A DNA stretch of 64,000 nucleotides from Patiria pectinifera (Eukaryota > Echinodermata > Asteroidea > Valvatida > Asterinidae): assembly GCA_029964075.1 (NCBI GenBank), contig CM057133.1:18934699-18998698 (forward strand), in the 5' to 3' direction. Below the pieces are notes generated by a model. That model had not been told where the DNA came from and did no database searches. It worked only from the letters and a program-made list of their open reading frames with translations. Below are positions 13,401 through 28,400 of the stretch, piece after piece (position 1 is the first letter of the stretch; every line of letters starts with the position of its first letter). The translations under genes were made by a program, and so were the position numbers.

Positions 13401-16400
13401 TAACATGCCCAAATTCTTGGACTTGCCTGTCTTTGTCTTCTTCTTACGTCATTTAAGTGCAACCATTCTGACACATTGCCGTAAAAAGAGGTCCTCTAAT
13501 CATTCTACACAAAACCCCAAGTGCCAGGTTTTTTTTTGCACAAACCTTACCAGACGGCCTATCACGCGCAATTGACTTCGTCAAAAACCGCAAGCCTCAT
13601 TATAAAGAATAAGTTAAGACAGAAGTACCGGACCAACTGTTACGAGAATGTGTTCGTAATGGGACGGTGTTCATCTCACTCAATGGGCTTTCGAAAAGAA
13701 CTTTTCAAATGGGAAACGCACTTTGGAAATATCCAATCAGTTTGGATATTATACTTCATGAGTTTCTTAATAAACAAGCACCTTTTTAAACAATATTTTA
13801 TAACTATTGTTTTTCGGTGTGTGTGTGAATGTGTGTGTGTGTGGGGGCAAAAAGACGATATATCCGAATGGCGCAATTAGACCGACAGCGGGCGCAATGA
13901 ATTTGCGATTGATAAGGGGTTCACAGAATTTCTACGCACCGAGCTCATTTACATAACAAGTGACTCCCACAATTTTTTGAACAAAGAGGCCGTCTCGTTT
14001 AAAAAATAGTGGAATAGTGCAAATGTAGCCCAGAATCAACTGCCTAGTTTTTGGGCTTCCATCTGATGGCAGACTTGATAAAACTACGGTTGAAAAATGG
14101 TTCCTATTTGCCGGAGAAAATGTAGCCTGGGGATGCCGCTTGTAAATTTGGCTGCACGCAGGTTAGGCTGTTACCCTTGCTCTATGTCATTATTGACATA
14201 TTGCCGTAATAGTGGAGCTGCTAAGCGAAAAATCGTGCACTTTGTGGTAAAAGCATGAAATTTGGCAAGTGGGGTCAAAATGGGCCGGGAATCATTTTAA
14301 GATCGGGACCCATCCTGGATCCAAACTGTATTTAACATCCATTTTCCTTGTTTTTGTATGGTTTGACATAAACTTAAACATAAAATAAGACATTTTTGCA
14401 TTTTAACACCTGTTATTTTACCACCCATTTTGTGGGCGTGGCCTACATTTTAAAAGAGGTGGTATATATTAGCAATTTGGTTTAAATATGGGAAATATCA
14501 TTCAGATTGGTGGTAAAATCTTGAAAATTGGCATGTCTAGTCGAAATGGGCTGAAAATCATTTTAAGAGGTGGACCCATTTTGGATCTTGCCCATTTTGG
14601 GGGCAAAGCTTGATTTTTTTAAAAGGGGAGTGCAAACAAAATCAGGAAAACTGTATTTAACGTCAATTTTCCTTTGTTCTTTATGCTTTGAAATAAACTT
14701 AGACATAAGAACAAGCATTCTGACATTCAAACACTTTTCATTTTCACCCTTTTTGTGGGCGTGGCCTATATATGTAAAGGAGGCCTATATGTGCCAAAGA
14801 AGGGTGTAATATTGGAGCTTTTTGATTCATTTGAGGCATGCGCAAAATTTGTATTTTTGTGATACAAACACAAAACTGCAACATAAATTTTAAACGCAAT
14901 TGTAAAAAGAGCGACCTTCCCTTACAGGTGGAGCTAAGTGGGGTTGAATATTCGTAAATGTTCTTTACTGAATGCAGCTAAAATCTAGAGTCCTCAAATG
15001 TTTCATACCTAGGGCTACCGGTATGTGTACAAATAAAGGTATTGCATCTCTGTGAGAGACGTGGTTTATTTTTAAATGTTATAGGCTAAGGTTAAGCCTA
15101 CTTTTAGTGAGTATAATTTGAAGAAAATGATTTAAGTAATGTCACAGAGCCAAGGTACCCACCCCCACACCCTGAATTTTGTCTATTTTTACTACTCCTC
15201 ACAGTCCCCCTGAGCAGGCACTCAACTTTTGCTGCGTATAATTTGAAGAAAAGGATTTCAGTAATATCACAGAGACAAGGTACCTCACCCAGCATTTCGC
15301 CTATTCTTCCTTCTCCTGACAGTGGTAAAGTCCAGCTTTCCCACACTTGCAGCGTCCTCTACATGGCTTCTTGCAGCTGCAGTGCAACAGTTCAGAGCAG
15401 GTCTTTGATGCTTCTGGCAGAGTGGTTTAGAAGGGTTGCCACATTCCAGACACTTCAGTTCATCCCCAGTCAAAAGGACTCGGCAGCTGTGGGTTGGGAT
15501 GCAGGCACAAATTCCAACAGTTACTTTGGAGACAGGTGCGTTTGATGTGCTGCTCAAGTGAAGCAAATGTCGGTGGGATGTTCTCTAGTAATCGAGACTT
15601 TTTGGCCAATAGATGTTTTCTGGCAGCATTGACATCATCCTCTCCACTCGTTCTACAATACAGGAGTACCACAAAGCGTTGCACCAACCTAAGTGATTTG
15701 TGGCTTAGGGTATCAGGCATGCCTAACATCTCCTCAAATGCCTCTGTGACCTCTGGGTAGACATTCCAAATATCCCATGTTGTGTTCTTCCCTATGCCTG
15801 TAAATGAAGAGACATTATCGCAGCCAGTAAAAGCATGGAATACTGGGAGTACAGCTGATTTTCTTGGACCAATTGATGCTGCAATGCTGTGAACCGGCAC
15901 AAATTGGAAGTTGTTTCCAGCACCAAATGCCACCCAGAACTCGTCAGGCTTTATCTTATCCATTACTGCTACTGCCAGCACAACCACATCTGTGTCAACT
16001 GTACGAACCAGGAGCTTTCTGAGTCCTTTTCTCACAGAATCTGCTGCATGTAACATCATGCGGGAATCAGCTTCTTCATGAGAGCAAGGGGTAAGCATGC
16101 TAACATCAAGCACGGATGGAGAGCACATAACATGTTCTTGTTGTGTGGCATATATTTCCTTGCCCTGGACCTCCAATGCAGTGACTTGCCTTGTCAAAAA
16201 GCTGAAGAGTTCTGTCTTTTTCTCAACAACACTCAGAAAATCTTTCAATTTTTTTGGTATTCTTGACGTTTCGACCACACATCTGCGGATTCTCTTTCCT
16301 CTCCTTTGCCTTGTTGTAGCTTTAATACTGTCTTTACGGTACACATCCCATACAATATCCAGCCTCATGGTGTTCTCCAGGTGCCTCAGAACATATGGAA

Positions 16401-19400
16401 AAAAACACCTGCTGTGCATACTCCAGGAAAGTCTTGCTGTTTTAGGCACCAGCAACTGCACTACAGCTGCACCATGAAGGATTACCGCATCGACTACTCC
16501 TGACTCACTGCATGTAGCTACACCTGCTTCCAAACAGGACATCAGCTTTGCCTGTGTACACAGTCGCTGTTGTCCTCTGTGCAACAGTGAAGGTGGCCAT
16601 GCTTGGTTTTCGTGGGCAAAGAATTGATCTAAATCACCATTCCTAGCCTGACATGCAACATACAGTCTTGAGAACAGGTTGCAATCATTTTTCAATGACT
16701 GCATCTGAAACTTATGTCCTGATGAGTTTTGAACAGGTGGACTGCTAAATCGTGGCAACTTGTTCTTGACCAATTTGTCGGTTACTGGCTTTGTGCATTT
16801 CACAAGTCTCCTCGACGAATGAATTGTACTGCTCTTGTCCAATTGCTTCAACATTTCTTACAGTCGCCACTACTGAATCTTCCATGATGTCTTTTGTCTC
16901 CAAAACAAGTAGATCCTTACTCGTCTCCAAAAAAGGATTGCCAAACTCCTCCATCACGGTTTTCAAAGACTGGACGTCCTTCAAGAAGCGTTGTTGAAAT
17001 GACGAAAACTGCTCATGATGATCATCACTTTCATTTGACTCTTTAGATGTAGAAAAGCCATCTTCCTCAAACTCCAATAACACCCTTGCCACCTCAGGAC
17101 CTGCAACTCTGTAAGGCCGACAGCACCACCTGAACCTTTAACAAGAGCATTGTTTTGCTCATGACATTGGTCAATTGCCATTGCAGAGAACTTGTTTCCT
17201 GATTTGTGAACGACAAACTTTGTAGCACGGAATTCTGCTGCGATACTAGGATGCTTTTGCTCCAATACCATCATGTCACGGATTTGGACAGAAAGCCAGC
17301 GAGAGTAATTCGTGTGATCAAGATCGAAAAACCAGGGCATGAGCTGGATTAGGGACTGGACGTACTGTGGCGGATTGCTCCCGAACCCAGTTACTTCCTC
17401 GGACCGGAGACTAACGAGCAGCCTCAAGGCAAAGGGATGCAAGTTCGTTTTGGTGGAAATATACCGCCTAAGGAATTGATTGGCTAACTCTGCTCAATAA
17501 GTCAAATAAACACAACAGGACACCTGATTTCGGACCACAATGATTTAAATATGGTTTATTGAGTCAACAATCGTCTTATGAATGATTAATAATTAAATGA
17601 CCTGATTGAACTTCTTGGACTTGGGGGAACCTTTTATTATTAATTAAGCTTGCTGTATGGCTTACTACCCGATGTGCAAGGCTGCCTACCTCGCTATTTG
17701 GCTTACTACAAGGCTTACAAACTACGACAGTCGTTAAGTGTATTATAGAGGTTCTGAGTAAATAAGAACGCTGTCTCTTTGTTTTGGTCACTTCAACAAT
17801 GAACACGGTCTGCAAATAGACAAACAGAAATGTAATATGATTAAGAAAGGTTGGTAATCCTCTATCTCCCCCCAAGTCTTTGGCATAAAACGTTCCTATG
17901 TGTCCTTTGGTATGACAAAGACTGAGAACATGAATAAAGAACATTATTAACGGTTAATCTAGACAGAACATGAATCAAGAACATTATTAACGGTTAATCT
18001 AGACTAAACTGTAACACCAAAAACCAGAAACGTAAGGGTAAAGTATGATCCAATTAATAGGATCACATATCATAGTCAGAGTGCCAGGCAGGCTTGTTAG
18101 TACTGCGACCGGACCGCCTGGGTGCAGCAGCTGGGGTGTCAACTGCGGGAGGGGTAGCGGGCTTGGTACCAATGACCTGGGGAGGCAACTTCGAGGGTGC
18201 TGGGCCGCTGGGCCTGCTGGCTTGTGACGACTCATCCATAGGTGGGGGCGGGGCATCAACAAGGGGCCGACGGTCTTGACTCGGAGGGTCCTGGGTCATT
18301 CTGGGCGATGTGCCAGGATCTGTAGCATGTGCTAAGGGCAACGAGAGTCGCTGTGGAATGGCACCAGTTGCGGTGGGGGAGTGTGTCGACTTGGGCACTG
18401 GGTTAGCAGTCGGCTTTGGTGGACAATGAACCTCCTCGTGACTGGTCGGATTTGTCTTGCACACAACGCCTTGGCGTGGGATGATCCGACGAACTGTCGG
18501 CTGACGCACTCCGATGTCATCATCCATTGTCAATCGTGGTGTGCGTATTTGTAAGGGAATGTACCTTCTCAGGAATTTCCTATTACGCAGGGTCACTCTT
18601 CCTGAACCATCAATCCTCACAACGTATTGGTCAAACTGGCGGACTTCAACTATGATGCCAGTTTTGTTCCATTTAAGGGGGTGTGGCCCTGTCTGATTCT
18701 GGATGCGGACGTGGTCACCAACGACAAGGGGCAAGAGCCTTTTGGTGTGTTCGGACCAACGCTCGGCACCTGTCATGTGGCGATTGCGGAGAGCTTCTTC
18801 TCGAGCCGCCAAGGTCTCACGCCAAGTGTTATGGGGCCTGTATTTGCCAGGTGGTATGGGGATGAAGTCCCGAATCGGGCGTCCAAATATGCACATTGCC
18901 GGGGAGAGTTTGGTGTCTCTGTCGGGAGTATTTCTATACTGGAGCATTGCGCGTTGGAATGCGTCAGTGTCGAGGTCACCATTACGGCTGGTGTTGTCCA
19001 TGATCAGACGTTTTACGGTCTTGACACCAACTTCAGCACGACAGTTGCTATGTGGATAAGCTACTGAGGAAAGGCGATGATGTACACCCCAGTCCTTCAA
19101 GAAGTGACGTGTAGCTATAGCCGTGAATTCAGGACCACCGTCAGAGGCCAGCTCATCAGGAATACCGAAGGTGACAAAGGTGCGTCGTAGGCAATTGATG
19201 AGCCCAGCTGCGCCATGGGAGGACTTCTCGACAATCGGCCAGTTGGAATAACGGTCGACCACTACCAAGTAGTTGCAGCCTTTGTAGGTAAAGAAGTCGG
19301 CACAAACACACTGGAATGGGTAGTCCGGGGGCGTCAGGGGGGGTGGGTGGTGCGCTCGGATTAGAGGGTGCAATCCGATTACAATGGTTGCACCCAGCGC

Positions 19401-22400
19401 GAAGGGCTGCAATGGCAGGGGTGATACCAGGCCAGAAAATAGATGCCTCGGCTCTTGCGGTCATAGAGGTAACCCCTTGATGGGCAGCATGTAGATTGGC
19501 TAACACCTCCTCCCTTAGAGAGGGTATAACGACACGGTCCTTGTAGAGTATCACGCCGTCGACGGTATGTAGGCTATCCCGAAACTGGAAGTACTCGCGA
19601 AGGGGTCTAGGGAGCTCATGGCGGAATTCAGGTATGCCAGATTCGATGAGGTCAACAAGGCCCTGCATGTTGTCGTCACTGGCTGTAGCGGTACGAACCC
19701 TGTCCCACGTAACAGATTTGAGGCTGAGTGAGTCTAGGGAGGACACAGCAGAGGAGAAGATGCATTCTTCGATGGTGTCTGTGTGTTTTGCTGGGGTGCG
19801 CAGGCCAGCCATGAGACGTTTAGAATGTGCCAAGATGACGGGTGCGGAATCAATGGACGCTACATCGTCAGGGAGGATCAGTTTGACAGGCTCGCCAGTA
19901 GGGTGACGCGAGATACAGTCTGTGGCACGATGTCTAATGCCTGGCACATGGATCATGCGAAATCGGTATCGCAGGGTTTTCTCTTTCAAGTTCCTTAGGC
20001 GAGGGTTAGGGATGTCTTCCAGGCATCGGTCAGTGAAGATCTTCAAGAGGGGCTTGTGATCAACAGCAATTATAAGGTCTTCACATCCCAGTACGAAGTG
20101 TCTGGCTTTATCTAGGGCATCAGCGACTGCAAGGGCTTCACCCTCCACTGGGGCATAGCGTGATTCAGCAGGGTGTGTGAATCTGCTACCGACGAGCGTG
20201 ATTTTCCATCCCGAGTGACAACAGAATGGTTCCATTTTTGTGCAGGAACAGTGTTTCTGTAGTAGCCAGAAGCCAATGCCATTCTTGGACCAATCTGTTG
20301 CCAAACACGTAGGCTTGCTCGGGTCAAAAATTTGGACGCCCTCTTCGATCTCGCTGGCTATCACAGCTTTTGATTCCTCAAAAGCATTTTGGAGGTTGTC
20401 ATCCCACTTGAATGATGAGCTAGGTTTCAAAAGTTGCCGGAATGGCAGCATCTTCTCAGCCATGCTGAAGGCGTACGAAACTTGGTTGACAAGCCCAAAC
20501 CAGGAACGTACATCAGTGATGTCCTTGGGTGTTGGGAAATCCAGGATGGCCTGTAGGTACTTCCTACAAGGCCGGACGCTGTCAGGAGTTATCTCGAACC
20601 CGGCGAATTCTACAGTGTCTTCACCAAACACAAACTTGTCAGGGTTAAGGGTGATCCCATTCCGTCCACAGGTGTCGAGCCACTGAACAGCTTGAAAGAA
20701 GCAGTCTGCTAGCGAGTCAGCCCAAAGCAGGACATCATCTACACACTTGGTTTTGTTTGGGATGTCTGACACAAACTCGTCATACCGCCTCGTGTATCCA
20801 TCGCCGGAGGCAATGTACCCTTGAGGGGCCGTTTTGTAACGGTATCTACCCCAGGGTGTTATAAATGTGGTCAAGTGTCGGTCCTCCTTGCGGATGGGAA
20901 CACTGTGGTAACCGTTCCATGCATCGAAGACGGTTTTCTTTTTCCCGCTTGGGACCGATCTAGCCTGGTGAAAGGGTGATGGCGTGTGGTGCGTTTCCCG
21001 CGTAGCATGAGCATTAAGAGCCTGGAAGTCGACAGTACGTCGTGGTTTGCCATTCTTCTTTGCACAAACTACCATCCTGTGGCACCAGGTGACAGGCTCG
21101 CCAATGGGAACTGGCTCAAGCACGCCCAACTGCACGTCATGGTCTAACCCAGCTTTAACGGCATCCTGCCAGTGGAGTGGGACGGGTACCGGTGTGTGAT
21201 GCGCAACCGGTTCGGCGTTGGGATCTACCATCAGTGTCATGGGGGGGGGGGCTGTCCATAAGAGGCAAAGTCTGATGCTCACATGTGTTGAATGTGCTCG
21301 ACTTGTAGTAGTCAAGGAGATACTGTTGTAGCTTCATACGGTTAGTGTCGATTGCAGGAAACGGCAGTTTCGTTGGGGGTGGTGGGGGTCGTTGACGCCG
21401 AGGGCAATGGCAATCTGAGGTGTGGTCTTCCTGTAGGGCTGCTGTCGTGTCCAGCTTGCATGCTTTCTGAGTTACGCCCATCGTGGGGAAGCCATCCGGA
21501 ATGATTCCAAGGGCGATGCAGGCCTCTTTGCTGAGGAAGAGCTTGTCAGAACTGTCCGTGACGTAAGTCATTTGCCTGGTTTCAATGACCCGGCCCCGTC
21601 CATCTTTGCCTGACAAGCGGAGTACAGTGGCCCCAAGGATCTTGATGCCTCCATTGGTGGCGGTGTGCATCCTCATGGTCACTGGGAGGAGGTCGGATTT
21701 ACGTAGACCGAGGCGGTGAATGACCTTCATACCGGCGAGGCAACTCTGGCACCCTGTGTCTGCCATGGCGGGGACAGAGCAAGTCATGGTGGGAGTGGAA
21801 AGGTCAAAACCGAGGGCTGCGTAGTCTTCCGGTACAATGTTGATGGTTACATCGATGAAAGGTTGTGGCGTTGATCTTTTCCTGAGCCACGTGTTGGAGA
21901 GGTTGTCATATATGTGATGGTCTAGGGGAATGTGCAGTCCTTGGTGTGGTTTTTCCAAGTCATTGACAGTAACTAACTCGTCAGGTGGCACGTGTGGTCT
22001 AGCGGTGGAGCACGGGATTCATGATCGGGAGGTTGTGGGTTCGAGCCCCGCCGTGGCCATGCGTGTTGTGCCCTTGAGTAAGGCGCTTCACCTCAATTAC
22101 TCCTCTCAACCCAGGTGTTAAATGGGTACCGGCATTATTCAATGCTGGGAAGGTAACAGACTCGCTGTGGAGGAGGTGTGGCGATCCCCCCACAGCAGCA
22201 TATGAGTCTGGCCCAATCGCTAAATGAAAGAGAGATGGGCACTCCGTTCCTGTGAACACAGGTTCGTCCCTTTACCTTTTTTTAACTCGTCAAATGCACA
22301 CCCATTGGGGTGTTGTACTGGATCAGAGATGGTACATAAGGCATCAAAGACAGCACCTTCACGTTCATCAGGAGGGGCGGGTGTCGAATGTTTTGGTTTG

Positions 22401-25400
22401 GCCTTACTGCGGCACACACTCTCCATGTGGTGGTGTTTATCACAATGCCCACACCTGTGGCCATATGCTGCACATTCGGTTTTACGAGCGCGGGCCGGGG
22501 CGTTCTTCCCATGTCCTTTCTTGCCACAGTAGGAGCATGGGTCATGTTTCTCCTTGAGGTTCACTTGCTTGGCTTTTTTGTACGTGCTGCTGGTCGCATC
22601 CACTGAGTGTGAGTCTAGTAGTGATGATGCAGACCGTTTGCCTGCCTCTTTAGCTTCAATGAATTGGAAGACTTCCTCCAGGGTCATGTCTTGGTTCTTA
22701 TCGCCAAGGAGATCAAGCTGGATTTCAGGGTCTTCGATGCCTCGGGTGAGTACATCCCGCAGGATTGCTTCTGTGTAGTTAACGTCAATGTCACAGCCAG
22801 GGCATTTTATTAGGAACTTGCAAATTCCTGCTTGACCACGTAGGCGAGCTCCGAAGCTGCGCACTGTTTCATCACGATCCTGACGCATATTGTGAAGTGT
22901 CACTCTGGCAACCATAGTGTTCTCTTCACGCACAGCAAGTTTTTTTTATGGCAGCCAGTACCTCAGTTTCAGATTTGTTGGTGAGGCTACCACCCGCGGA
23001 TCTTGTGAGGTCCTTGCGCAAGGGTTCATCACAGCATTCAAGTAGTTGTACTACTTTGTCCTTGCCAGCTATCTTGGTGGCATCGACGTAATCTGACCAC
23101 CGTGACTTGAAATAAGCCCACTCTTCACTGGAGCCAGCAGCGGCAATCGTTGGCCTTTTGACCTTCTCAACCTTGGCAGCATGTCCAGAGGTGTGTACAG
23201 CGCTGTGGGCAGTGAGGAGTGCAGCTACGATAGCGGCATCGAAATCCTGAGTGGCGTAGTCACAGCCGGGGATGGGGCATGAAAAAAATAAGAACGCTGT
23301 CTCTTTGTGTTGGTCACTTCAACAATGAACACGGTCTGCAAATAGACAAACAGAAATGTAATATGATTAAGAAAGGTTGGTAATCCTCTACTGAGGTAAC
23401 AATTTAAGCTGCAGACGCTCAACGTGGCTTACACAGCTGCTGGGGTCGCTAGTCAGCCACGCAGGGAACGCAGCCGTATGAAAGCAAGGTCAGTACACGT
23501 TCACCGCTTTTCACCGTAAAGGTGTACACCACAGCAGGAACACCGACACCTCTTCCGATACTTGGCACGCTCAACCACCTTTGGCTGATGCTACTCCCAA
23601 CGCACGGCTTACTTATGTTCTCCGCTACAACGGGGAACTACACGCTACCGGGTCAAGTGCACACAGCTCGCCAGCAACAACCTTGCGATCTCGGCTCCCT
23701 AGTAAGCGCTACCCACGGCACAAAGCCGAACCTAGTAAACCACACACAAACCACAAACTCTACAAAGTTCGTGCTTACCTCTTCACCACACGTTTCACCC
23801 ACACAGACGACTGACTGTTGACTCACGAAATGCCATTAACGCACTGACTGTCTAACCACGTGTGTACGTCTCAACAGCACACAGAACAATGCTGGGCGAC
23901 GCGCAGCCAATCACATCTCTGCGCGCAGTCACGTACACCTATGCTCCACCCCGTGACATTGCTCACTGGGGGAATATCCCTAAATTGTGCTAGTCTCCTA
24001 ACCAGCCTACATGTTTATGGAACACTTTCGCCACAGTACAAGTCGAAATTTGCTTCACGGATGGAACGTACAAACACCAGCAGCTTGACCTCCAAGGACA
24101 GATCTTTCAGCCAGTAGTAAAATTGAGGACTCTTGCGTGCTTCCTGCATGCACCACTCATCCAAGCTTAGAGCCTGCAAGGCACCTGTACCACTGCAAAC
24201 TGCTCCTTCCATGCACCTTTCACCATAAGCATCATTGAGGAGTGCATGTAGACTTGCTGCAGTAACTTGATGTGCAAAACGAGTCTTTGTGACGTGGTGT
24301 GCCCGAATGAAAGAATCCGATGTGCCAGAGCTTGCAATATTAGCGTCTGTCAAGGCATTCGTCCAACCGCTATCTTCCAGCCACTCTCCAATGAGCAATT
24401 ATGAAACAAATTAAATATGGAAAATGCTAAAGCAAGCCCTGATTGTATAACCCTTGAATGAATCCTAGGCGTCTCCCTTCTTTTTTCCAATGAAATAAAT
24501 GTTATGAGAAAAAAAAAATATTTGAATGGACACATAATGTTCAATGTGGAAATCATCATAATACATTAGCAATTTGGAAATTGTGAAAACTAATTTACTT
24601 CGTGAGGCTTAGTGCAAAATCTCTTCCCCAGAAAAACTGGATCTGCCACTATTATGAAGAGACCAGAACGATCCTTGATTTCATTTGAACCACAAAGTAA
24701 GAATTTATAATTAACAAAGCAAGACAAAAACATTGCCTTATAATCAGTAGCCTAACTACTGTCCAAATTGCAGGTGTCACTTGGGACTCATTTTAGGTTT
24801 CAAATTATAAAAAGCAAAACAAAAATATTATTGTCGTCTCAAAATTGTGCGGGATACAGGCTACCCTCTTTTGCTCTTTAGTGACACTACTGGTTTTGAA
24901 GTTTTTACCTTACTTGAGGATTGCCATCTCAATATGGAGACCTCCCAGCATCATAACAATGGAGTCCTCTCCATGCGTTGTAGGCCAGGACCACTGCACT
25001 TGCTTGGCAAGGGCAAACAAAGGTTGATCGGCCGTAAGAATGGGAACTTGGCCTGGGTTTAGATGCCGAACAGCAGCACTAACAACATTCATTGAATGCT
25101 TGATCATCCCAACAGAATGGGCGCTATCTGGGAAGAGTGGCATTAAGGCGTTGATTGCAGGAGGGGGTTAATTCTTGCTGTCTGCTTGCATGGTACGCTG
25201 CCCATGATAGCCATGGTGTATCACCATCAACACCTTTCATCAAGGCTCTTTGTACCGTTTCCATACACTGTTTTTCTTCTGAAGTGGCCTTATTCACTGC
25301 CTCAGAGGTGATCGGGCCGTACATACTCGTACCCCGCAACTTCTGGTGCAATGAATTCCTTTGTCTTCAAAGCAGCTGGTGGTACAGACGAGTAGAAGGT

Positions 25401-28400
25401 TGGTAGGGAAACAACTGATTTGGCAGTGCTTGTGGTTTCTTTGATGATCAGAAGAAGACTACGGTCAACGCCAGTATAGGCATGTGATGGATGCTGCATC
25501 AGAGAAATGCCTTTGCCGTGGAACGAATCTTGAGCTGTCATGGAGCTAGGATTATGGTCAATATTATCAATTACTGCTGTGGTGAAAAGTCCATGACGCA
25601 TTTTGGATGGGCACATAACGTTGTCGGCTTCACATTGCTTGCAAACTCCATTCGCCAAGTTTGATGAAAGCTGCAGAAGCCTGTCATAGGAAACACACAT
25701 TCCCAAACTGTAGAATGTGTCCACTAGGTTTCTTTTTCTTGTTTCACCATGCAACTTTTGTGCGATGTACAATGTCAAGGGCGTTTCCCTCTCCCGTCTA
25801 TGGCGCAAGTTGACGTCTGTTTTCTCTTGAGGTTTTGGTGCTCTTCTGACACCGTTAAACATCAAAAGTTGGGATATTGATAAGGCAGACGGTGTTCTTG
25901 AGGAGTTACCAGATGCCAGTTTTGACTGTTGCTCAATATTGGGCCCTTCCTGTATCATTCTCACCAAAGCCAATAAAGAGGGAGGAACACAATTTTGTTG
26001 ACTTCCTCTTTGAAATGTTCCAGTGAAGGATAGTTGATTCGTTAACATTTCACGACGTACAACTGATGCGGCTTTGGCCAAGTACATGGCATCATTGTCA
26101 CAGTCACATGCCTTCATCAAAGCAGCACCAAGAATATGGTCACTTGTCAAGAGAACATCACGACCCTCTGTGTGAGCTGTGAGGTGAGGAATGACTGCCA
26201 GTAGGCGATTTTTCAGCCTGCTACTGTGGACGTTTGTGCCACTTGATGCACCAAACTGTTCAAGTCGCTCTTGGAACAAGGCAACAAGATGTGATAATTT
26301 GAAGACAGGAGATGCATCTGCTTCCTTGAGGAAATCTTCAATGTAAGCAACAAGTTCTGCCAATGCAATACCATGGAGATGAACATCAGGTTCCTCAGTT
26401 TGCTAACACTTGGCATGGCATGATATCTTGCTCCAATAGCTATCATATCTCCAGAAGCCAACTTTTGAAGAAGCCTGGTATCTTTAGTTCAAGGGCACAT
26501 TTTCGAACCCTTGAATCCAAATCGAACGTGGAAGCTTGATGGAAAATCATTTTTCCAGCTGGTTCTTCGCAGAAAAAAACACACTGACTCGTACTCCAAT
26601 TGCCCCCCACCACTTGCCCGCCGGGTTGTTGGCCGAGGATCAGATACATTTGCTTCTGAGGATCTCGTTTTGAAGGCTCGCTCCAACTTCATTTACTAAA
26701 TTTCAGCAAACAACTTTTGTGCTATACTGCAGAATTCATTGAGAGAGTTGCCTCTATGCCAGGGCCTTCGTCAAGCTTTCCTGTATCTATGTCCATAGGC
26801 ATACAGTTTAACTCCCTGGAATGTTGAAAGGTTGTGGATGATGTGTATCCGAGGCCCCCGGTTTCTTTCTTAGTAGATTTTGCCGGACACTGCAATGTTT
26901 CCTCACTGTCACGTTGACATAAAGCACAAAAGCACAAAGTTTACAGTTTGTTGAAGCTTTTTACAATTAAGATGTGCTAGGTTGATTTCCATCAACCAGT
27001 ACAAGACGTTTGGGCATGGTTATGGGTTATAGTGACTACCGGCCATGCACTCTACTATCAGATATACGCTTTCAAGTATACATGTAGTGGTTCCCCAAAG
27101 TAATCAATGTTTCTATCACCACCATCAGCTAGGCAATCGGGATGCATAGGCTAGGCCTCCAAGAATAACATCGTTATCCCTGTGACTATGCTAGGCTGGG
27201 ATTACTGTAGTACTGGATGCACATTGTGAATGGGCGGTCTGAAATGTAATAAGAATACAGAAGACCATTGATAAAAAAAAAATGGTTTTTACCTTTTTGG
27301 GGGGGGGGGGTCCTAAAACTTTCCAGAGCATTTCTAATCTACATTGGACTTCAAACTAATTTTAATGGACAAATCAAACAAAAAAGGTCATGGGCAATTC
27401 CAGCATTTTCAAAGACAATGAAATGTGACATGTCTGGCAGATCAATCCAGCAACTATTATATCTATTTATCAATTCAGAAAAATATCCAAAACTCCTAGT
27501 CTGTAATATCCTTGACAACTAATAGATGGTGGATGTATAGGATATAATAATTACATTTTCAGGTTAATTCACTGAGTTCTTTAAAAGCTCAGTCACAGAT
27601 ATTATATAATGCTGAAAATGATGTCCCACACTCATGAGACAAATGTACAAGAATACAACAATTGAGGCTGCCATCTTGAACATTTTATCCCCTCAAAAAG
27701 AAAAAATACCCAAACTGGAAGTTACTTACATCTATAAGAGCGGTAGATGTTATCACTACCACCTACAGCTATTCCTCCAGCTAGGTGCATAGGCTAGTCT
27801 TCAATGAATACAATCTGATTCTGTAATTATTTTATGATAGGCCTACCATGTGGAACTGGATACATGTGAATTGTAGTCTGAAAAACGAAACAAAAAATGA
27901 TACAGAAACTTAAAAATCAAAAATGGTTTCTTCATTAAATAGTTGCGCAACTAGCAGGAATTTTATAGGACACACATGTACAATCGCTCTACAGTCATTC
28001 TCAATCATTATCATTTATTAAAAAATAAAACTCAATCTTTCATTTAAAAGCTATGACTGTGAGAATGGAATTCTATCATTTTGAATTTTGTTATTTTTAT
28101 CACAAGAACCAGGGCTCCAGGCTGTATAGGCTAGGCTTCCAAGGAACAATTATGACCGCCTTTCAACTTTTCTATATTATTAGGCCTGCTGCAGTATGGA
28201 TGTCAACGTGATGGGCTGAGTACAGAAACAATACAAATTACAGGGTGATTGTGTAGGCTCTGTACTTAGAATAAGATAACAAAAATTTCCTTTATCGTAC
28301 TCACCAAACTAGTTAGCAAAATCGAAACCAACAGGAGAGCTGTCGATAGAGCGTAGAGTTTTGATTTTTGAGGATAATTTTGAAGTAAAACGACATGGAA

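Larger units (their letters stand above)
17366..24035 (-). mobile_element. Ty3/gypsy LTR retrotransposon fossil
   Basis: A 6.67-kb insertion with ends TGTGGCG/CGCCACA and a 4-bp GTAC target duplication (17362-17365, 24036-24039). Parts in order on the minus strand: 5' region about 24035-23290; gag-like part about 23290-22220 with a CX2C-type zinc knuckle and WAYFKSRW; aspartic protease-like part about 21.9-21.3 kb ([11 protein letters not shown]); reverse transcriptase and RNase H about 21.3-19.9 kb ([24 protein letters not shown]); integrase about 19.9-18.1 kb with HHCC-type finger, D-D-E core ([20 protein letters not shown]) and a Pro-rich tail; 3' end to 17366. A 104-bp direct repeat near both ends differs at about one base, suggesting a young insertion. 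Full-length LTRs do not align. It is broken, with several breaks, and carries a SINE. Confidence 0.85.

Noticed and set aside
13812-13845. GT microsatellite as a functional element
   Set aside because: Plain short simple repeat; noted only.
15460-16854. The 464-codon minus-strand frame as an intact host gene
   Set aside because: It is the C-terminal half of a multicopy family, lacks its N-terminal part across the retroelement and has breaks before its Cys-rich tail.
18045-20686. Several plus-strand ORFs over the gypsy element
   Set aside because: They are antisense shadows of the integrase and reverse transcriptase parts.
21990-22060. A functional tRNA gene inside the gypsy element
   Set aside because: It carries a SINE core and tail and is bounded by a 10-bp target duplication.
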